Positions 32,331 to 40,767 are shown, numbered from the stretch's first letter. The stretch: DNA of 64,000 nucleotides from Mycobacterium malmoense (GCF_019645855.1 NZ_CP080999.1:4960001-5024000), one strand, 5' to 3'. A program made the numbers and translations. Notes: generated by a model from the letters alone, not told the origin.

Positions 32331-34661
32331 GTGGCGAGTTTCGGCAGCGACCTGCTGGCCACCGCGCTCGCCGGTGCGGCCGTGGGCGAGCATCCGCTGC
32401 GCCACGTCGCCGAGCTGCCGGCGCGCAGCGGCCGGCCGGCCAGCTGGCCGGAGTGGGCCGAGCCCGACGTGGTTCGCGCGTTCGCCGACCGCGGCATCGA
32501 CCGACCGTGGGCACATCAGGCCGCGGCCGCGGAGCTGGCCCACGCCGGCCGTCACGTGGTGGTCAGCACCGGCACGGCCTCGGGCAAGTCGCTGGCCTAT
32601 CAACTTCCCGTCCTCAACGCGCTGGCGACGGACCCGCGGGCCCGGGTGCTGTACCTGTCGCCGACCAAGGCGCTCGGTCACGACCAGTTGCGCGCCGCGC
32701 ACGCGCTGACGGCGGCGATTCCGCGGCTGCGTGACGTCGCGCCCACCGCCTACGACGGCGATAGCCCCGCCGAGGTGCGCCGGTTCGCCCGCGAACGCTC
32801 CCGGTGGTTGTTTTCCAATCCCGACATGATCCATCTGTCGATATTGCGCAACCACGCCCGCTGGGCCGCGTTGTTGCGCGGCCTTCGGTTCGTGGTTGTC
32901 GACGAATGTCATTACTACCGTGGTGTTTTCGGCTCGAACGTGGCGATGGTGCTGCGGCGGCTGTTGCGGCTGTGCGAGCGCTACTCGGCTGGCCCCACCG
33001 TCATCTTCGCCAGCGCGACGACGGACTCGCCGGGCGCGACGGCCACCGAACTCATCGGGCTCCCGGTCGAGGAGGTTACCGAAGACGGCGCACCGCAGGG
33101 CGCGCGGACGGTGGCGTTGTGGGAGCCCGCGCTGCGGGCCGACGTGACCGGCGAGAACGGCGCGCCGGTGCGCCGCTCCGCCGGCGCCGAGGCGGCGCGC
33201 GTGATGGCCGACCTGATCGCCGAGGGAGCGCAGACCCTGACGTTCGTCCGGTCGCGTCGCGCCGCGGAACTGACCGCCCTGGGCGCGCAGGCGCGGCTGG
33301 ACGACATCGCCCCGGAGCTGTCGGGCACGGTGGCGTCGTATCGGGCCGGGTATCTCGCCGAAGACCGCACCGCGCTGGAGCGCGCCCTGGCCGAGGGCCG
33401 GCTGCGCGGCCTGGCCACCACCAATGCCCTGGAGTTGGGCGTCGACATCGCCGGGCTGGACGCGGTGGTGCTCGCCGGTTTCCCCGGAACGGTCGCCTCG
33501 TTCTGGCAGCAGGCCGGCCGGTCGGGCCGGCGCGGGCAGGGCGCGCTGGTCGTGCTGATCGCCCGCGACGATCCGCTGGACACGTATCTGGTCCACAACC
33601 CCGCCGCGCTGCTGGACAAGCCCGTCGAGCGGGTGGTGATCGATCCGGCCAACCCCCACCTTCTGGGTCCCCAACTGCTGTGTGCCGCAACCGAGCTGCC
33701 GCTCGACGAGGCCGAGCTGCGGGATTTCGCCGGCACCGACGTCGCCGAGGGTCTGGTCGACGAGTTGGTTGAGAAAGGGCTGCTGCGGCGCCGTGGCGGC
33801 AAGTACTTTCCGGCGCCCGGCATACAACCGCACGGCGCGGTGGACATTCGGGGCGCGGCGGGCGGCCAGGTCGTCATCGTGGAGGCGGGCACCGGGCGGC
33901 TGCTGGGCAGCGCCGGGGTCGATCAGGCCCCCGCCTCGGTCCACCCGGGGGCCGTGTACCTGCATCAGGGCGATACTTATGTCGTCGACTCGCTGGACAT
34001 CGAGGACGGGATCGCGTTCGTCCACGCCGAGGATCCCGGCTACGCGACGTTCGCGCGCGAACTCACCGACATCGCCGTCACCGGCACCGGTGAACGCCGC
34101 GGGTTCGGTCCCGTCACCCTGGGCCTGGTGCCGGTCAAGGTCACCCACCGCGTGGTGGGTTACCTGCGCCGCCGGCTTTCCGGGGAGGTGATCGACTTCG
34201 TCGAGCTGGACATGCCGGAACGCGTGCTGCCCACCACCGCGGTCATGTACACCGTCACCCCGGATGCTTTGTCGCACAATGCTATTGATGCGCAGCGCGT
34301 CCCCGGGTCGTTACACGCCGCCGAACATGCGGCCATTGGCCTGCTGCCCCTGGTGGCCAGCTGCGACCGCGGCGACATCGGCGGCATGTCCACCGCGGTC
34401 GGTCCCGACGGGCTGCCCAGCGTCTTCGTCTACGACGGCTACCCGGGTGGGGCGGGCTTCGCCGAACGCGGCTTCCGCCGGGCCCGCACCTGGCTGGGCG
34501 CGACGGCCGCGGCCATCGAGGCGTGCGAATGCCCGAGCGGATGCCCGTCCTGTGTGCAGTCCCCCAAGTGCGGCAACGGCAACGACCCATTGGACAAGGC
34601 GGGGGCCGTGCGGGTGCTGCGGCTGGTGCTCGCGGAATTGGGCGACGAATCGCCCAGATAG
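32331..34661 (+). CDS. DEAD/DEAH-box 3'-5' DNA helicase, SftH/MrfA type
   Basis: A 776-residue superfamily II helicase. Motif I (TASGKS, near 82), motif Ia LSPTKAL, motif II DECH near 188, motif III SAT near 226 and the second RecA domain (TTNALELGVDIAGLD, QQAGRSGRRG near 390) are all present. The carboxyl DUF1998 domain holds a four-cysteine cluster (CECPSGCPSC near 730, then C in KCGNG). This matches M. smegmatis SftH, a 3'-5' ATPase/helicase, and B. subtilis MrfA, a mitomycin-damage repair helicase, so DNA crosslink repair is likely. GTG 32331 is preceded by GGAGGG. It is the Rv3649 counterpart and marks the helicase/Tad neighbourhood. Confidence 0.92.
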   Translation: MASFGSDLLATALAGAAVGEHPLRHVAELPARSGRPASWPEWAEPDVVRAFADRGIDRPWAHQAAAAELAHAGRHVVVSTGTASGKSLAYQLPVLNALATDPRARVLYLSPTKALGHDQLRAAHALTAAIPRLRDVAPTAYDGDSPAEVRRFARERSRWLFSNPDMIHLSILRNHARWAALLRGLRFVVVDECHYYRGVFGSNVAMVLRRLLRLCERYSAGPTVIFASATTDSPGATATELIGLPVEEVTEDGAPQGARTVALWEPALRADVTGENGAPVRRSAGAEAARVMADLIAEGAQTLTFVRSRRAAELTALGAQARLDDIAPELSGTVASYRAGYLAEDRTALERALAEGRLRGLATTNALELGVDIAGLDAVVLAGFPGTVASFWQQAGRSGRRGQGALVVLIARDDPLDTYLVHNPAALLDKPVERVVIDPANPHLLGPQLLCAATELPLDEAELRDFAGTDVAEGLVDELVEKGLLRRRGGKYFPAPGIQPHGAVDIRGAAGGQVVIVEAGTGRLLGSAGVDQAPASVHPGAVYLHQGDTYVVDSLDIEDGIAFVHAEDPGYATFARELTDIAVTGTGERRGFGPVTLGLVPVKVTHRVVGYLRRRLSGEVIDFVELDMPERVLPTTAVMYTVTPDALSHNAIDAQRVPGSLHAAEHAAIGLLPLVASCDRGDIGGMSTAVGPDGLPSVFVYDGYPGGAGFAERGFRRARTWLGATAAAIEACECPSGCPSCVQSPKCGNGNDPLDKAGAVRVLRLVLAELGDESPR

Positions 34662-34727
34662 GCCGTTGCACCCGCCCCCGGCGCGGCCTGACCTTACCGG
34701 CGCGTGAACGAGGGGCCTCGCGCCCCG

Positions 34728-34733
34728 TAAAAT
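34728..34733 (+). promoter_or_regulatory. -10 box of the Rv3651-like gene
   Basis: TAAAAT ends eight bases before the ATG at 34741, and there is no Shine-Dalgarno between them, so a leaderless or near-leaderless transcript is likely. Confidence 0.45.
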
Positions 34734-34740
34734 CGGCTGC

Positions 34741-35778
34741 ATGGCCCACGACTGGCTGCTCGTGGAGACGCTGGGGGGCGAGCCCGCCGTGGTGGCGCAG
34801 GGGAGGCAACTCAAAAACCTCGTTCCGATCACGACGTTCCTGCGCCGCAGTCCCCATCTCGCCGCGGTCCGTACCGCGATCGCCGAGACGGTGCAGACCG
34901 GCCAGAGCCTGACCAGCATCACCACCAAGCGCGACCGAGTTATCCGCACCGAACCGGTGGTGATGTCCGACGGCCGTGTCCACGGTGTGCACGTGTGGAC
35001 CGGCCCGGCCGACGCCGAGCCGTCGGAGCGGCCGGCCCCCGGTCCGCTGAAGTGGGACCTGACCTTTGGCGTGGCCACCGACACCCGGGAGTCGCTGGCC
35101 AACAGCGGGAAGAATCCCGACGTCGAGGTCACCTTCGGCAGGGCCTTCGCCGAAGACCTCCCGTCGCGCAAACTCAATCCGAACGAGACCAAGGTGCTTG
35201 CCATGGCGGTCAGGGCCAAGCCTGACCAAACTATTTGCAGCACATGGGATCTGACCGATTGGCGGGGCGATCCCATCCGGATAGGTTTCGTCGCGCGTAC
35301 CGCTTTGGAGCCGGGCGCGGACGGCCGCGACCACCTGGTCGCGCGGGCGATGAACTGGCGCGCGGAACTGAAGGGCCCGCCGGTGTCGACGGACGACCTG
35401 GCGCAGCGGATCCTGCACGGGCTGGCACAGGCCGGGGTTCACCGGGCGCTGGTCGACCTCACGAGTTGGACCCTGCTGAAATGGCTCGATGAGCCCTGCA
35501 CCTTCTACGACTGGCGGGGCGGTGAGACCCACAGGCCCACGGTTCATCCCGAAGACGAGCGCCTGATGTCCTCCATGACAAAGGAATTCGCCAACGGCGC
35601 CACCAGCCGGGTGCTGCGAATGCGGGGCCGCGACGTGGATTGGGTGCCGGTGCATGTCACGGTCAACAGGGTGGAACTCGAGCCGGACACCTTCGCCGGA
35701 CTGGTGTCGCTGCGATTGCCGACCGATGACGAACTCGCCGCCGCGGGCCTGCCGAAATCCCCGGCCGATACGGCCTAA
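34741..35778 (+). CDS. PAS-GAF-PAS type sensor-domain protein (Rv3651-like)
   Basis: A 345-residue cytosolic mycobacterial protein without catalytic domain. Its M. tuberculosis counterpart, Rv3651, is reported to contain three sensor domains in PAS-GAF-PAS order. The sequence fits that: an amino PAS-like part to about residue 85, a central part near 100-225, and a carboxyl PAS-like part from about 225 with VHVTVNRVELEPDTFAGLVSLRLPT near the end. No signal-output domain is visible, so it must act through a partner. The ligand is unknown. It lies between the helicase and the Tad operon and overlaps the end of the Tad operon by four bases, convergent. The PE_PGRS genes found here in M. tuberculosis (Rv3652-3653) are absent. 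Confidence 0.82.
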   Translation: MAHDWLLVETLGGEPAVVAQGRQLKNLVPITTFLRRSPHLAAVRTAIAETVQTGQSLTSITTKRDRVIRTEPVVMSDGRVHGVHVWTGPADAEPSERPAPGPLKWDLTFGVATDTRESLANSGKNPDVEVTFGRAFAEDLPSRKLNPNETKVLAMAVRAKPDQTICSTWDLTDWRGDPIRIGFVARTALEPGADGRDHLVARAMNWRAELKGPPVSTDDLAQRILHGLAQAGVHRALVDLTSWTLLKWLDEPCTFYDWRGGETHRPTVHPEDERLMSSMTKEFANGATSRVLRMRGRDVDWVPVHVTVNRVELEPDTFAGLVSLRLPTDDELAAAGLPKSPADTA

Positions 35779-36143
35779 CCGCCCGCGCCTACCGGCCCCG
35801 CGCGCGCCGCGGCCCGCGCCGCGCCGGCGACGGCGACGGCCACCCGGACGGTGACGACGACATCGAGATCGTCCACCTCACACCGGGCGTCGTCGACCCG
35901 CATCGCGCGGGCCACGGCCGTCGCGCCGGCGCAGGCCGCCCCCGCTCCGGACGGGAGCCGGGTGGCGGCGGCCAACGCGGCCAGGTCGGCCGCGGCCTGG
36001 GCGCGGTGGCGCGCCACCACCACCGAGCCGACGTAGGCGCCGGCGCCGGTGACGCACAGCAGCACCACGACCATCGTGGCCGCGACCACGGTGGTCGAGC
36101 CGCGGTCATCCCGGCTCGGCCACCGAGACCGCTTTGGCCGCAA
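35775..36143 (-). CDS. TadE/TadG-like protein of the helicase/secretion neighbourhood (Rv3654c-like)
   Basis: A 122-residue protein with a basic leader (RPKRSRWPSRDDRG), one membrane segment (TTVVAATMVVVLLCVTGAGAYV) and an extracellular Ala-rich part including RHRAQAAADLAALAAA, the hallmark of this TadE-like family. The start TTG 36143 is chosen: it is the only start that gives a normal leader before the helix, and it overlaps the preceding TadE frame by 38 bases. It corresponds to Rv3654c, whose reported shorter form starts inside the helix region. M. tuberculosis Rv3654c and Rv3655c have been described as secreted and anti-apoptotic in macrophages; that cannot be judged here. Confidence 0.75.
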   Translation of the reverse strand: MRPKRSRWPSRDDRGSTTVVAATMVVVLLCVTGAGAYVGSVVVARHRAQAAADLAALAAATRLPSGAGAACAGATAVARAMRVDDARCEVDDLDVVVTVRVAVAVAGAARAAARAGPVGAGG

Positions 36144-36435
36144 TATCCAACGTGGGCAGCAGTTTTGAGCGTGCGACCACCGTGGCCACCAGGAAGTCGC
36201 CGTCCCGATGCACCTGGATCCGTGCCCCCGCGGGCGCGATGCGCCGAGCGGCGTCGACCGCCGAACGCTCGTCGCCCCGCGCGGCCAGTCGGGCGGCCTC
36301 GCGGGCGGCGTCGACGCAGCGCACCTGCATCGACACCGCGGTGACACCGGCCAGGCACAACACCAGCACGACGACCAGCGCGGCGATCGCCAGCGCCGCC
36401 TCGACGGTGCTGGCACCCGCACAGCCGGCTAAACC
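36106..36435 (-). CDS. TadE-like minor pilin (Rv3655c-like); start codon not identifiable
   Basis: The reading frame encodes a clear prepilin-like protein: a cleavage site G|ASTVE (glycine at -1, glutamate at +5), a 20-residue hydrophobic helix (AALAIAALVVVLVLCLAGV) and a conserved QVRCVDAAREAARLAARGD segment, ending EPG before TGA at 36106. It corresponds to Rv3655c. Within reach of the cleavage site there is no ATG, GTG or TTG in frame; the nearest is ATG 36651, upstream of and overlapping the whole pilin gene. The end given here (36435) marks the codon where the frame meets the pilin stop, not a known start. The stop overlaps the next gene. Confidence 0.7.
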   Translation of the reverse strand, partial: GLAGCAGASTVEAALAIAALVVVLVLCLAGVTAVSMQVRCVDAAREAARLAARGDERSAVDAARRIAPAGARIQVHRDGDFLVATVVARSKLLPTLDIAAKAVSVAEPG

Positions 36436-36629
36436 TTGGTGTTGAGCGCGCGACCGATGATCTTGGTCAGCGCCGACACGATGGAATCGCCGGTGACGAC
36501 GGTGTAAAGGATCGCTCCGAAGGCGGCCGCCGCGATCGTGCCGATGGCGTACTCGACCGTGGACATGCCCGACTCGTCGGTCGCCAACACGGCCACGCGC
36601 GCCAGGAATGTGCGGAACAGGTTGATCAT
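36429..36629 (-). CDS. Flp-type pilin-like small protein, DUF4244 (Rv3656c-like)
   Basis: A 66-residue protein with a short basic leader, a prepilin motif G|MSTVEYA (Flp-like, with Glu-Tyr at +5/+6) and one helix (AIGTIAAAAFGAILYTVVTG). This is the form of Flp pilins made by Tad systems. AAGGGAAAGC precedes the ATG at 36629. It corresponds to Rv3656c. It follows the short TadC-like gene by 18 bases and shares its end with the TadE frame. A leader peptidase to process it is not encoded in this operon. Confidence 0.88.
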   Translation of the reverse strand: MINLFRTFLARVAVLATDESGMSTVEYAIGTIAAAAFGAILYTVVTGDSIVSALTKIIGRALNTKV

Positions 36630-36647
36630 CAGTGCTTTCCCTTCGTT

Positions 36648-37244
36648 TCATAGCAGGCCTGACTGCAGGACATCACGGGCCAACCCGGCGACCACCGGAA
36701 CGATGCCCAGGCATACGAACGCCGGCAAAAAGCACAGTCCGAGCGGTCCGGCGATCAGAACCCCGGCCCGCTCGGCGGCCGCGGTGGCCGCGTGTGCGGC
36801 GTCGTGACGGGATTGGCCGGCCAATTCGGCGACGCCGCCGGCCAACGCCGCGCCCGAACACGCCGAGCGCCGTGCCAATCGCAGCAGCGCGTCGATCTGC
36901 GGGTCGACCGCGCTGGCCGGCCGATCCGGCGAAATCGACCATGCGACAGCGGGATCGGCGCCCAGCGCCAGCAGATCGGCGGCGCGGCGCAACACCCGGG
37001 CCAGCTTCGGGGGCGCGGACGGGGCGACCGCCGCCGCGGCCGTCGACACCGCCATGCCCGCTTCCAGGCACACGGCCAGCACGTCGAGGCTGGACGCGAC
37101 CGCCAGCGGATCCGGCCCGGGTCTTCGTAGCGGCCCCCGGCGCAGCCGACGCGCCCGGGTCGGTATCCCGGCGCGCGCCCGCACCACCGACGGGCCGGGG
37201 CCGATCCACAATGCCGCGGCCAACAACACCGCCGCTGTGCTCAT
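36648..37244 (-). CDS. TadC-like membrane protein, half-length (Rv3657c-like)
   Basis: A 198-residue protein of the type II secretion F/TadC class. It has a first membrane segment at 2-20, a cytoplasmic helical part (DPLAVASSLDVLAVCLEAGMAVSTAAAAVA near 50-80) typical of the F domain, and a final membrane segment pair (GPLGLCFLPAFVCLGIVPVVAGL). Classical TadC proteins are about 300 residues with two F-domain halves, so this is a shortened form. Start ATG 37244 overlaps the TadB-like stop by ATGA. With TadB it should form the inner membrane platform of the pilus. Confidence 0.85.
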   Translation of the reverse strand: MSTAAVLLAAALWIGPGPSVVRARAGIPTRARRLRRGPLRRPGPDPLAVASSLDVLAVCLEAGMAVSTAAAAVAPSAPPKLARVLRRAADLLALGADPAVAWSISPDRPASAVDPQIDALLRLARRSACSGAALAGGVAELAGQSRHDAAHAATAAAERAGVLIAGPLGLCFLPAFVCLGIVPVVAGLARDVLQSGLL

Positions 37245-38041
37245 GCCTCGAGCCGATCGGTGAGGCGGTCCGACCACAACAGCCCGGCGCAGGCCAGCGT
37301 CGATCCGACAACCAAGAGCCATCCGCCCGCGTGCCCGCCCAGCAAGAAACTCAGCGGTCGGGCCCCGATCAGCTGGCCCAGCAGCACGCCGAGGATCGGC
37401 AGGCCCGCCAGTATCGCCGCGCTGGCGCGCGCCCCGGCCAGGCTCGATGACACCCGCGCCGAAAACCGTTGCCGCTCAGCAATGTCACGCTGCGCGGCCC
37501 GCATCAGGGTGGCTATCGCCAGCCCGTGGTCGCTGGCCAGCCGCCAGCACACCGCAAGCCGATCCCAGTGCGCGGGTAGGGCCGACGATCCCGCCGCGGC
37601 GCTCAGGCCGGACGTGACGTCGGCACCCAACCTGGCCCGCGCCGCGACGGCGCGCAACGACGCGGCAACCGCGCCAACGGTTTCATCGGCGGCGACGCCA
37701 AACGCGCGCACCGGATGAGAGCCCACTCGCAACTCGCCGACCAGCACGTCGAGCGCGGTTTCCAACGTTCGACCCTCCCGCATCGCGCGCCGGATCCGAC
37801 GGCGGTGACGGTAACGCAGGGCCGCGGTCGCGCCCACCACCGCGATGGCGAGGACCGTCGTCAGCGGCGACAGCACCGCCGCGGCCACGACGGCGCACCC
37901 GGCGATGCAGCCGGCCCCGCCCGCCGGAACCGTGACCCGCCGGCGGGCGCGAGCCGCCGGCATGAGCCGGCGCCGCGGCGACGACGGAAACACCACCAAC
38001 GCAAGCGATAACGCCGAGGCGGCAACCGTAATGCCGGTCAT
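37241..38041 (-). CDS. TadB-like membrane protein (Rv3658c-like)
   Basis: A 266-residue type II secretion F/TadB protein. Membrane segments lie near residues 1-18, 40-75 and at the carboxyl end (LLGGHAGGWLLVVGSTLACAGLLW), with a cytoplasmic F domain (RRRIRRAMREGRTLETALDVLVGELRVGSHPVRAF, near 85-120) that contacts the ATPase. Slightly shorter than classical TadB. The start ATG 38041 overlaps the ATPase stop by ATGA and its own stop overlaps the TadC gene the same way, so the operon is tightly coupled. It corresponds to Rv3658c. Confidence 0.87.
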   Translation of the reverse strand: MTGITVAASALSLALVVFPSSPRRRLMPAARARRRVTVPAGGAGCIAGCAVVAAAVLSPLTTVLAIAVVGATAALRYRHRRRIRRAMREGRTLETALDVLVGELRVGSHPVRAFGVAADETVGAVAASLRAVAARARLGADVTSGLSAAAGSSALPAHWDRLAVCWRLASDHGLAIATLMRAAQRDIAERQRFSARVSSSLAGARASAAILAGLPILGVLLGQLIGARPLSFLLGGHAGGWLLVVGSTLACAGLLWSDRLTDRLEA

Positions 38042-39225
38042 GCCGACATCCGGCTTCGCAGCAAGCGTTGCAGATCGTCCGCGTCGTCGGTCATCCCGTG
38101 GTCCGCCCGCCACACCGTGACGGCCCGGACCTCTCCCTCGATTCGGCGCAGCACGGCGATCTCGGCCAGCCGGCGCCGGCCGGTTCGATCCCGCGCGACG
38201 TGCAGCAGCACCTGAACCGCCGCGGCGAGCTGACTGTGCAGCGCGGCCCGATCGAGACCGCCCAGCGCACCCAACGCCTCCAGCCGGGCGGGAACCTCGC
38301 CAGGACTGTTGGCGTGCACCGTGCCCGCGCCGCCGTCGTGACCGGTGTTCAGCGCCGCCAGCAGGTCGACCACTTCGGCGCCCCTGACCTCGCCGACCAC
38401 GATGCGGTCGGGCCGCATCCGCAAGGCCTGCCGGACGAGTTGGCGCACCGGAACCTCGCCGACGCCTTCGATGTTGGCGCACCGCGCGACCAGCTTGACC
38501 AGATGCGGATGCCGGGGCGCCAGCTCGGCGGCGTCCTCGACGCACACGATCCGTTCCGTGGGCGGCACGGCGCCCAGCATCGCGGCCAGCAAGGTGGTTT
38601 TCCCGGCCCCGGTGCCCCCGCACACCAGGAAGGCCAACCGGGCGGCGATGACGTCGGAAACCAGTGCGGCGGCCCGGGGATCGATCGCGCCGGCCGCGAT
38701 CAGCGCCGCCAGATCCTGAGTGGCCGGCCGCAATATCCGCAGCGAGATGCAGGTGCCCCCGGCCGCCACCGGCGGCAACACCGCGTGCAGCCGCACCGCG
38801 AACCCGCCGGCGCCCACGCCGGTCAGCTGGCCGTCCACCCACGGCTGCGCGTCGTCGAGACGCCGGCCGGCGGCCAACGCCAGCCGCTGCGCCAGCCGCC
38901 GCACCGCCGCTTCGTCGGCAAAGCGAATTCTGCTGCGCCGCAACCCTTTTCCGTCGTCAACCCACACCGCATCGGGTGCGGTGACCAAGACGTCGGTGGT
39001 GCCGTCCGCGCACAGCAACGGTTCGAGGATGCCGGCGCCGGTCAGTTCGGTCTGGAGCACCCGAAGATTGGCGAGGACCTCGGTATCGCCGAGCACCCCG
39101 CCGGACTCGGCCCGGATCGCGGCGGCCACCACTCCGGGCTCTAGAGGGGGCCCCAAAGGCGACCCCAGCGGGGCGGATTCGGAGGCCAACCGCTCGCGCA
39201 CCCGTTCAATCAGCGAGCCGCTCAC
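38038..39225 (-). CDS. Tad pilus ATPase, CpaF/TadA type (Rv3659c-like)
   Basis: A 395-residue secretion ATPase that powers pilus assembly. It has an amino domain with LCADGTTDVLVTAPD near 80, the nucleotide motif GGTGAGKTTLLAAML near 205, the Asp box (RIVCVEDAAEL near 230), Walker B-type DRIVVGEVRGAE near 280 and the His box GHDGGAGTVHANS near 300. All are intact, so the enzyme should be active. Start GTG 39225 overlaps the ssd stop as GTGA. Counterpart of Rv3659c. It is the strongest evidence that this reduced Tad locus is functional. Confidence 0.92.
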   Translation of the reverse strand: MSGSLIERVRERLASESAPLGSPLGPPLEPGVVAAAIRAESGGVLGDTEVLANLRVLQTELTGAGILEPLLCADGTTDVLVTAPDAVWVDDGKGLRRSRIRFADEAAVRRLAQRLALAAGRRLDDAQPWVDGQLTGVGAGGFAVRLHAVLPPVAAGGTCISLRILRPATQDLAALIAAGAIDPRAAALVSDVIAARLAFLVCGGTGAGKTTLLAAMLGAVPPTERIVCVEDAAELAPRHPHLVKLVARCANIEGVGEVPVRQLVRQALRMRPDRIVVGEVRGAEVVDLLAALNTGHDGGAGTVHANSPGEVPARLEALGALGGLDRAALHSQLAAAVQVLLHVARDRTGRRRLAEIAVLRRIEGEVRAVTVWRADHGMTDDADDLQRLLRSRMSA

Positions 39226-40325
39226 GCCGCCCTCCCGTTCCGCACCGACCCCGCACGCGGCAGCACGGCAAGCACCCGCCGAGCCGCCACCGCGAGCGCG
39301 GATCGCCGTCCCAACCGCAGGCCACCGCGTTCCAACTGCTCGGCCAGCTGCGGTTGGGCTTTCACCGACGCCAGCAGCGGCAGGCCGGTGATGTCGGCGA
39401 CCTCGGCCGCCCGCAATCCCCCCGGCGACGGACCCCGCACGACCAGCCCGAGGTTGGGATTGATCGCGGCCAGCACCGAAGCCATCGCCGCGGTCGCCGC
39501 GCACGCCCGCACGTCGCACCGGCTGACCACGACGACGAGATCGGCGGCATCCAGCGCGGCTTGCGTCGCATCGGTGAGGCGACGGGGCAGGTCGCAGACG
39601 ACGGCGACTCCCCCACGGCGCCCGGCATCGACTACGGCGTCGACCGGCGCGCCGCCCACTTCGTAGCCGCGCCGGGTGCCGGACAGCAGGCTGATTCCGC
39701 GGTGCCGCGGCAGCGCCTCGCGCACGGCAGGCCAGTTGAGCCGTCCGCCCTGCAGCGCCAAGTCGGGCCAACGCAGGCCCGGTGTGTTCTCGCCGCCCAC
39801 CAGCAGATCGATGCCGCCGCCCCACGGGTCGAGGTCCACCAAGAGCGCGTCGGCGGCGCCCTGCGCGAGGGCGACCGCGAGCGTGGATGCGCCGGCCCCG
39901 CCACAGCCTCCGATGACGGCGACGACCGCGCCACGCGGCCCGTCGTCGCGCGCCGATTCACTGGCTTCGCCGAGCTCGCGGATCAATTCATTCTCTTGCT
40001 CGGGCAGCCGCAGGACACGTTGAGCGCCGACCGCGACGGCCGCCGCCCAGGTCCCCGTCGCGGGTTCGCCGGCGCTCAGCACGCTGACGTGCGCGCGCTG
40101 CGGCATCCCCGCCTGCCCACATCGATCCGCCGCCGCCTCGTCCAGCACCACCGCCGCGGCCGCCGACCAGGTCTTGCGGCTCACCGGGGATGCGCCGCCG
40201 GCGCGGACCACCCGAAGGCCGACGGCCGCGGCCACCCGGTCCAACTCGTCGCGCAATTCGGGATCGGTCAACACCGCCAACACGCCCGAGGAACCCGCCG
40301 CCGCGGTGCCGGTGGTGCTAGTCAC
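39222..40325 (-). CDS. ssd: Septum-site-determining / TadZ-CpaE-like atypical P-loop protein Ssd
   Basis: A 367-residue MinD/ParA-superfamily protein, counterpart of Rv3660c. The amino third resembles a response-regulator-like receiver without obvious phosphorylation site, as in TadZ/CpaE. The nucleotide loop GGCGGAGASTLAVALA near residue 138 lacks both lysines of the MinD deviant Walker A (KGGxGKT), so ATP binding may be weak or altered; DLDPWGGGID and CDLPRRL are retained. Ssd influences septum placement in M. tuberculosis, and TadZ proteins place pili at the pole, so both roles fit. Start GTG 40325. It opens the Tad operon and its stop is coupled to the ATPase gene. Confidence 0.88.
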   Translation of the reverse strand: MTSTTGTAAAGSSGVLAVLTDPELRDELDRVAAAVGLRVVRAGGASPVSRKTWSAAAAVVLDEAAADRCGQAGMPQRAHVSVLSAGEPATGTWAAAVAVGAQRVLRLPEQENELIRELGEASESARDDGPRGAVVAVIGGCGGAGASTLAVALAQGAADALLVDLDPWGGGIDLLVGGENTPGLRWPDLALQGGRLNWPAVREALPRHRGISLLSGTRRGYEVGGAPVDAVVDAGRRGGVAVVCDLPRRLTDATQAALDAADLVVVVSRCDVRACAATAAMASVLAAINPNLGLVVRGPSPGGLRAAEVADITGLPLLASVKAQPQLAEQLERGGLRLGRRSALAVAARRVLAVLPRAGSVRNGRAA

Positions 40326-40502
40326 CCACCCACCTTGCGGGCCGCCGACGATGGGACACCAGTCCCAAAGCCGGATTTGTGGATAGAGACGCGAGTGTGC
40401 ACAAACGGGACGGCCGGCGTCGACTCAGCGCACGAATGACACGTCTCCCGCAACGCGCGGCGGGTGGGCGAAAGGCCTTGCCGCGGGAGAGATATTTACC
40501 CC

Positions 40503-40601
40503 GCAAAAGGGACGACCCCCGCCAGGGGGGGAGGAGGCGAGGGTCGTCGTGCATCAGCCCCGGGGGGTCGGGCTGATACACCCTCGGCTCAGGCCGAGTA
40601 C
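40503..40601 (-). ncRNA. 6C small RNA (B11/MTS2822 type)
   Basis: On the minus strand, two strong hairpins show cytosine runs in their loops: ATCAGCCC-GACCCCCCG-GGGCTGAT (stem 40553-40560 with 40570-40577; six C) and a 13-bp stem GACGACCCTCGCC/GGCGGGGGTCGTC (40511-40548) with a C7 loop. A small tetraloop hairpin CTCGGC-CTGA-GCCGAG precedes them. This is the definition of the actinobacterial 6C RNA, and M. tuberculosis B11 lies at the same place, between Rv3660c and Rv3661. A T4 tract (40504-40507) follows the last stem as a terminator. Ends are estimated from the -10 box and T tract. Confidence 0.88.
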
Positions 40602-40606
40602 TGCTT

Positions 40607-40612
40607 ACTATA
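40607..40612 (-). promoter_or_regulatory. -10 box of the 6C RNA
   Basis: TATAGT on the minus strand lies six or seven bases before the 6C RNA 5' region. A possible -35 element TTGCGT is 19 bases upstream. It is the strongest -10 in this gap. Confidence 0.65.
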
Positions 40613-40755
40613 CACATGACAGTCCGGATTTACGCAAGTAGTCGTGATATCGAAAAAACACGTTGAGCCGCAAAAACACCGCTGGTCACGCCCGTCGCAC
40701 CGGCGCTGAGCCGCCGTTTTGGGCGCAACGTGGCGGCGCCGTTGGACCGCCGACC

Positions 40756-40761
40756 TATGCT
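40756..40761 (+). promoter_or_regulatory. -10 box of the HAD phosphatase gene
   Basis: TATGCT ends seven bases before GTG 40768, so transcription should begin at the start codon (leaderless). This supports that start over an ATG at 40663. Confidence 0.5.
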
Positions 40762-40767
40762 GGGGCG

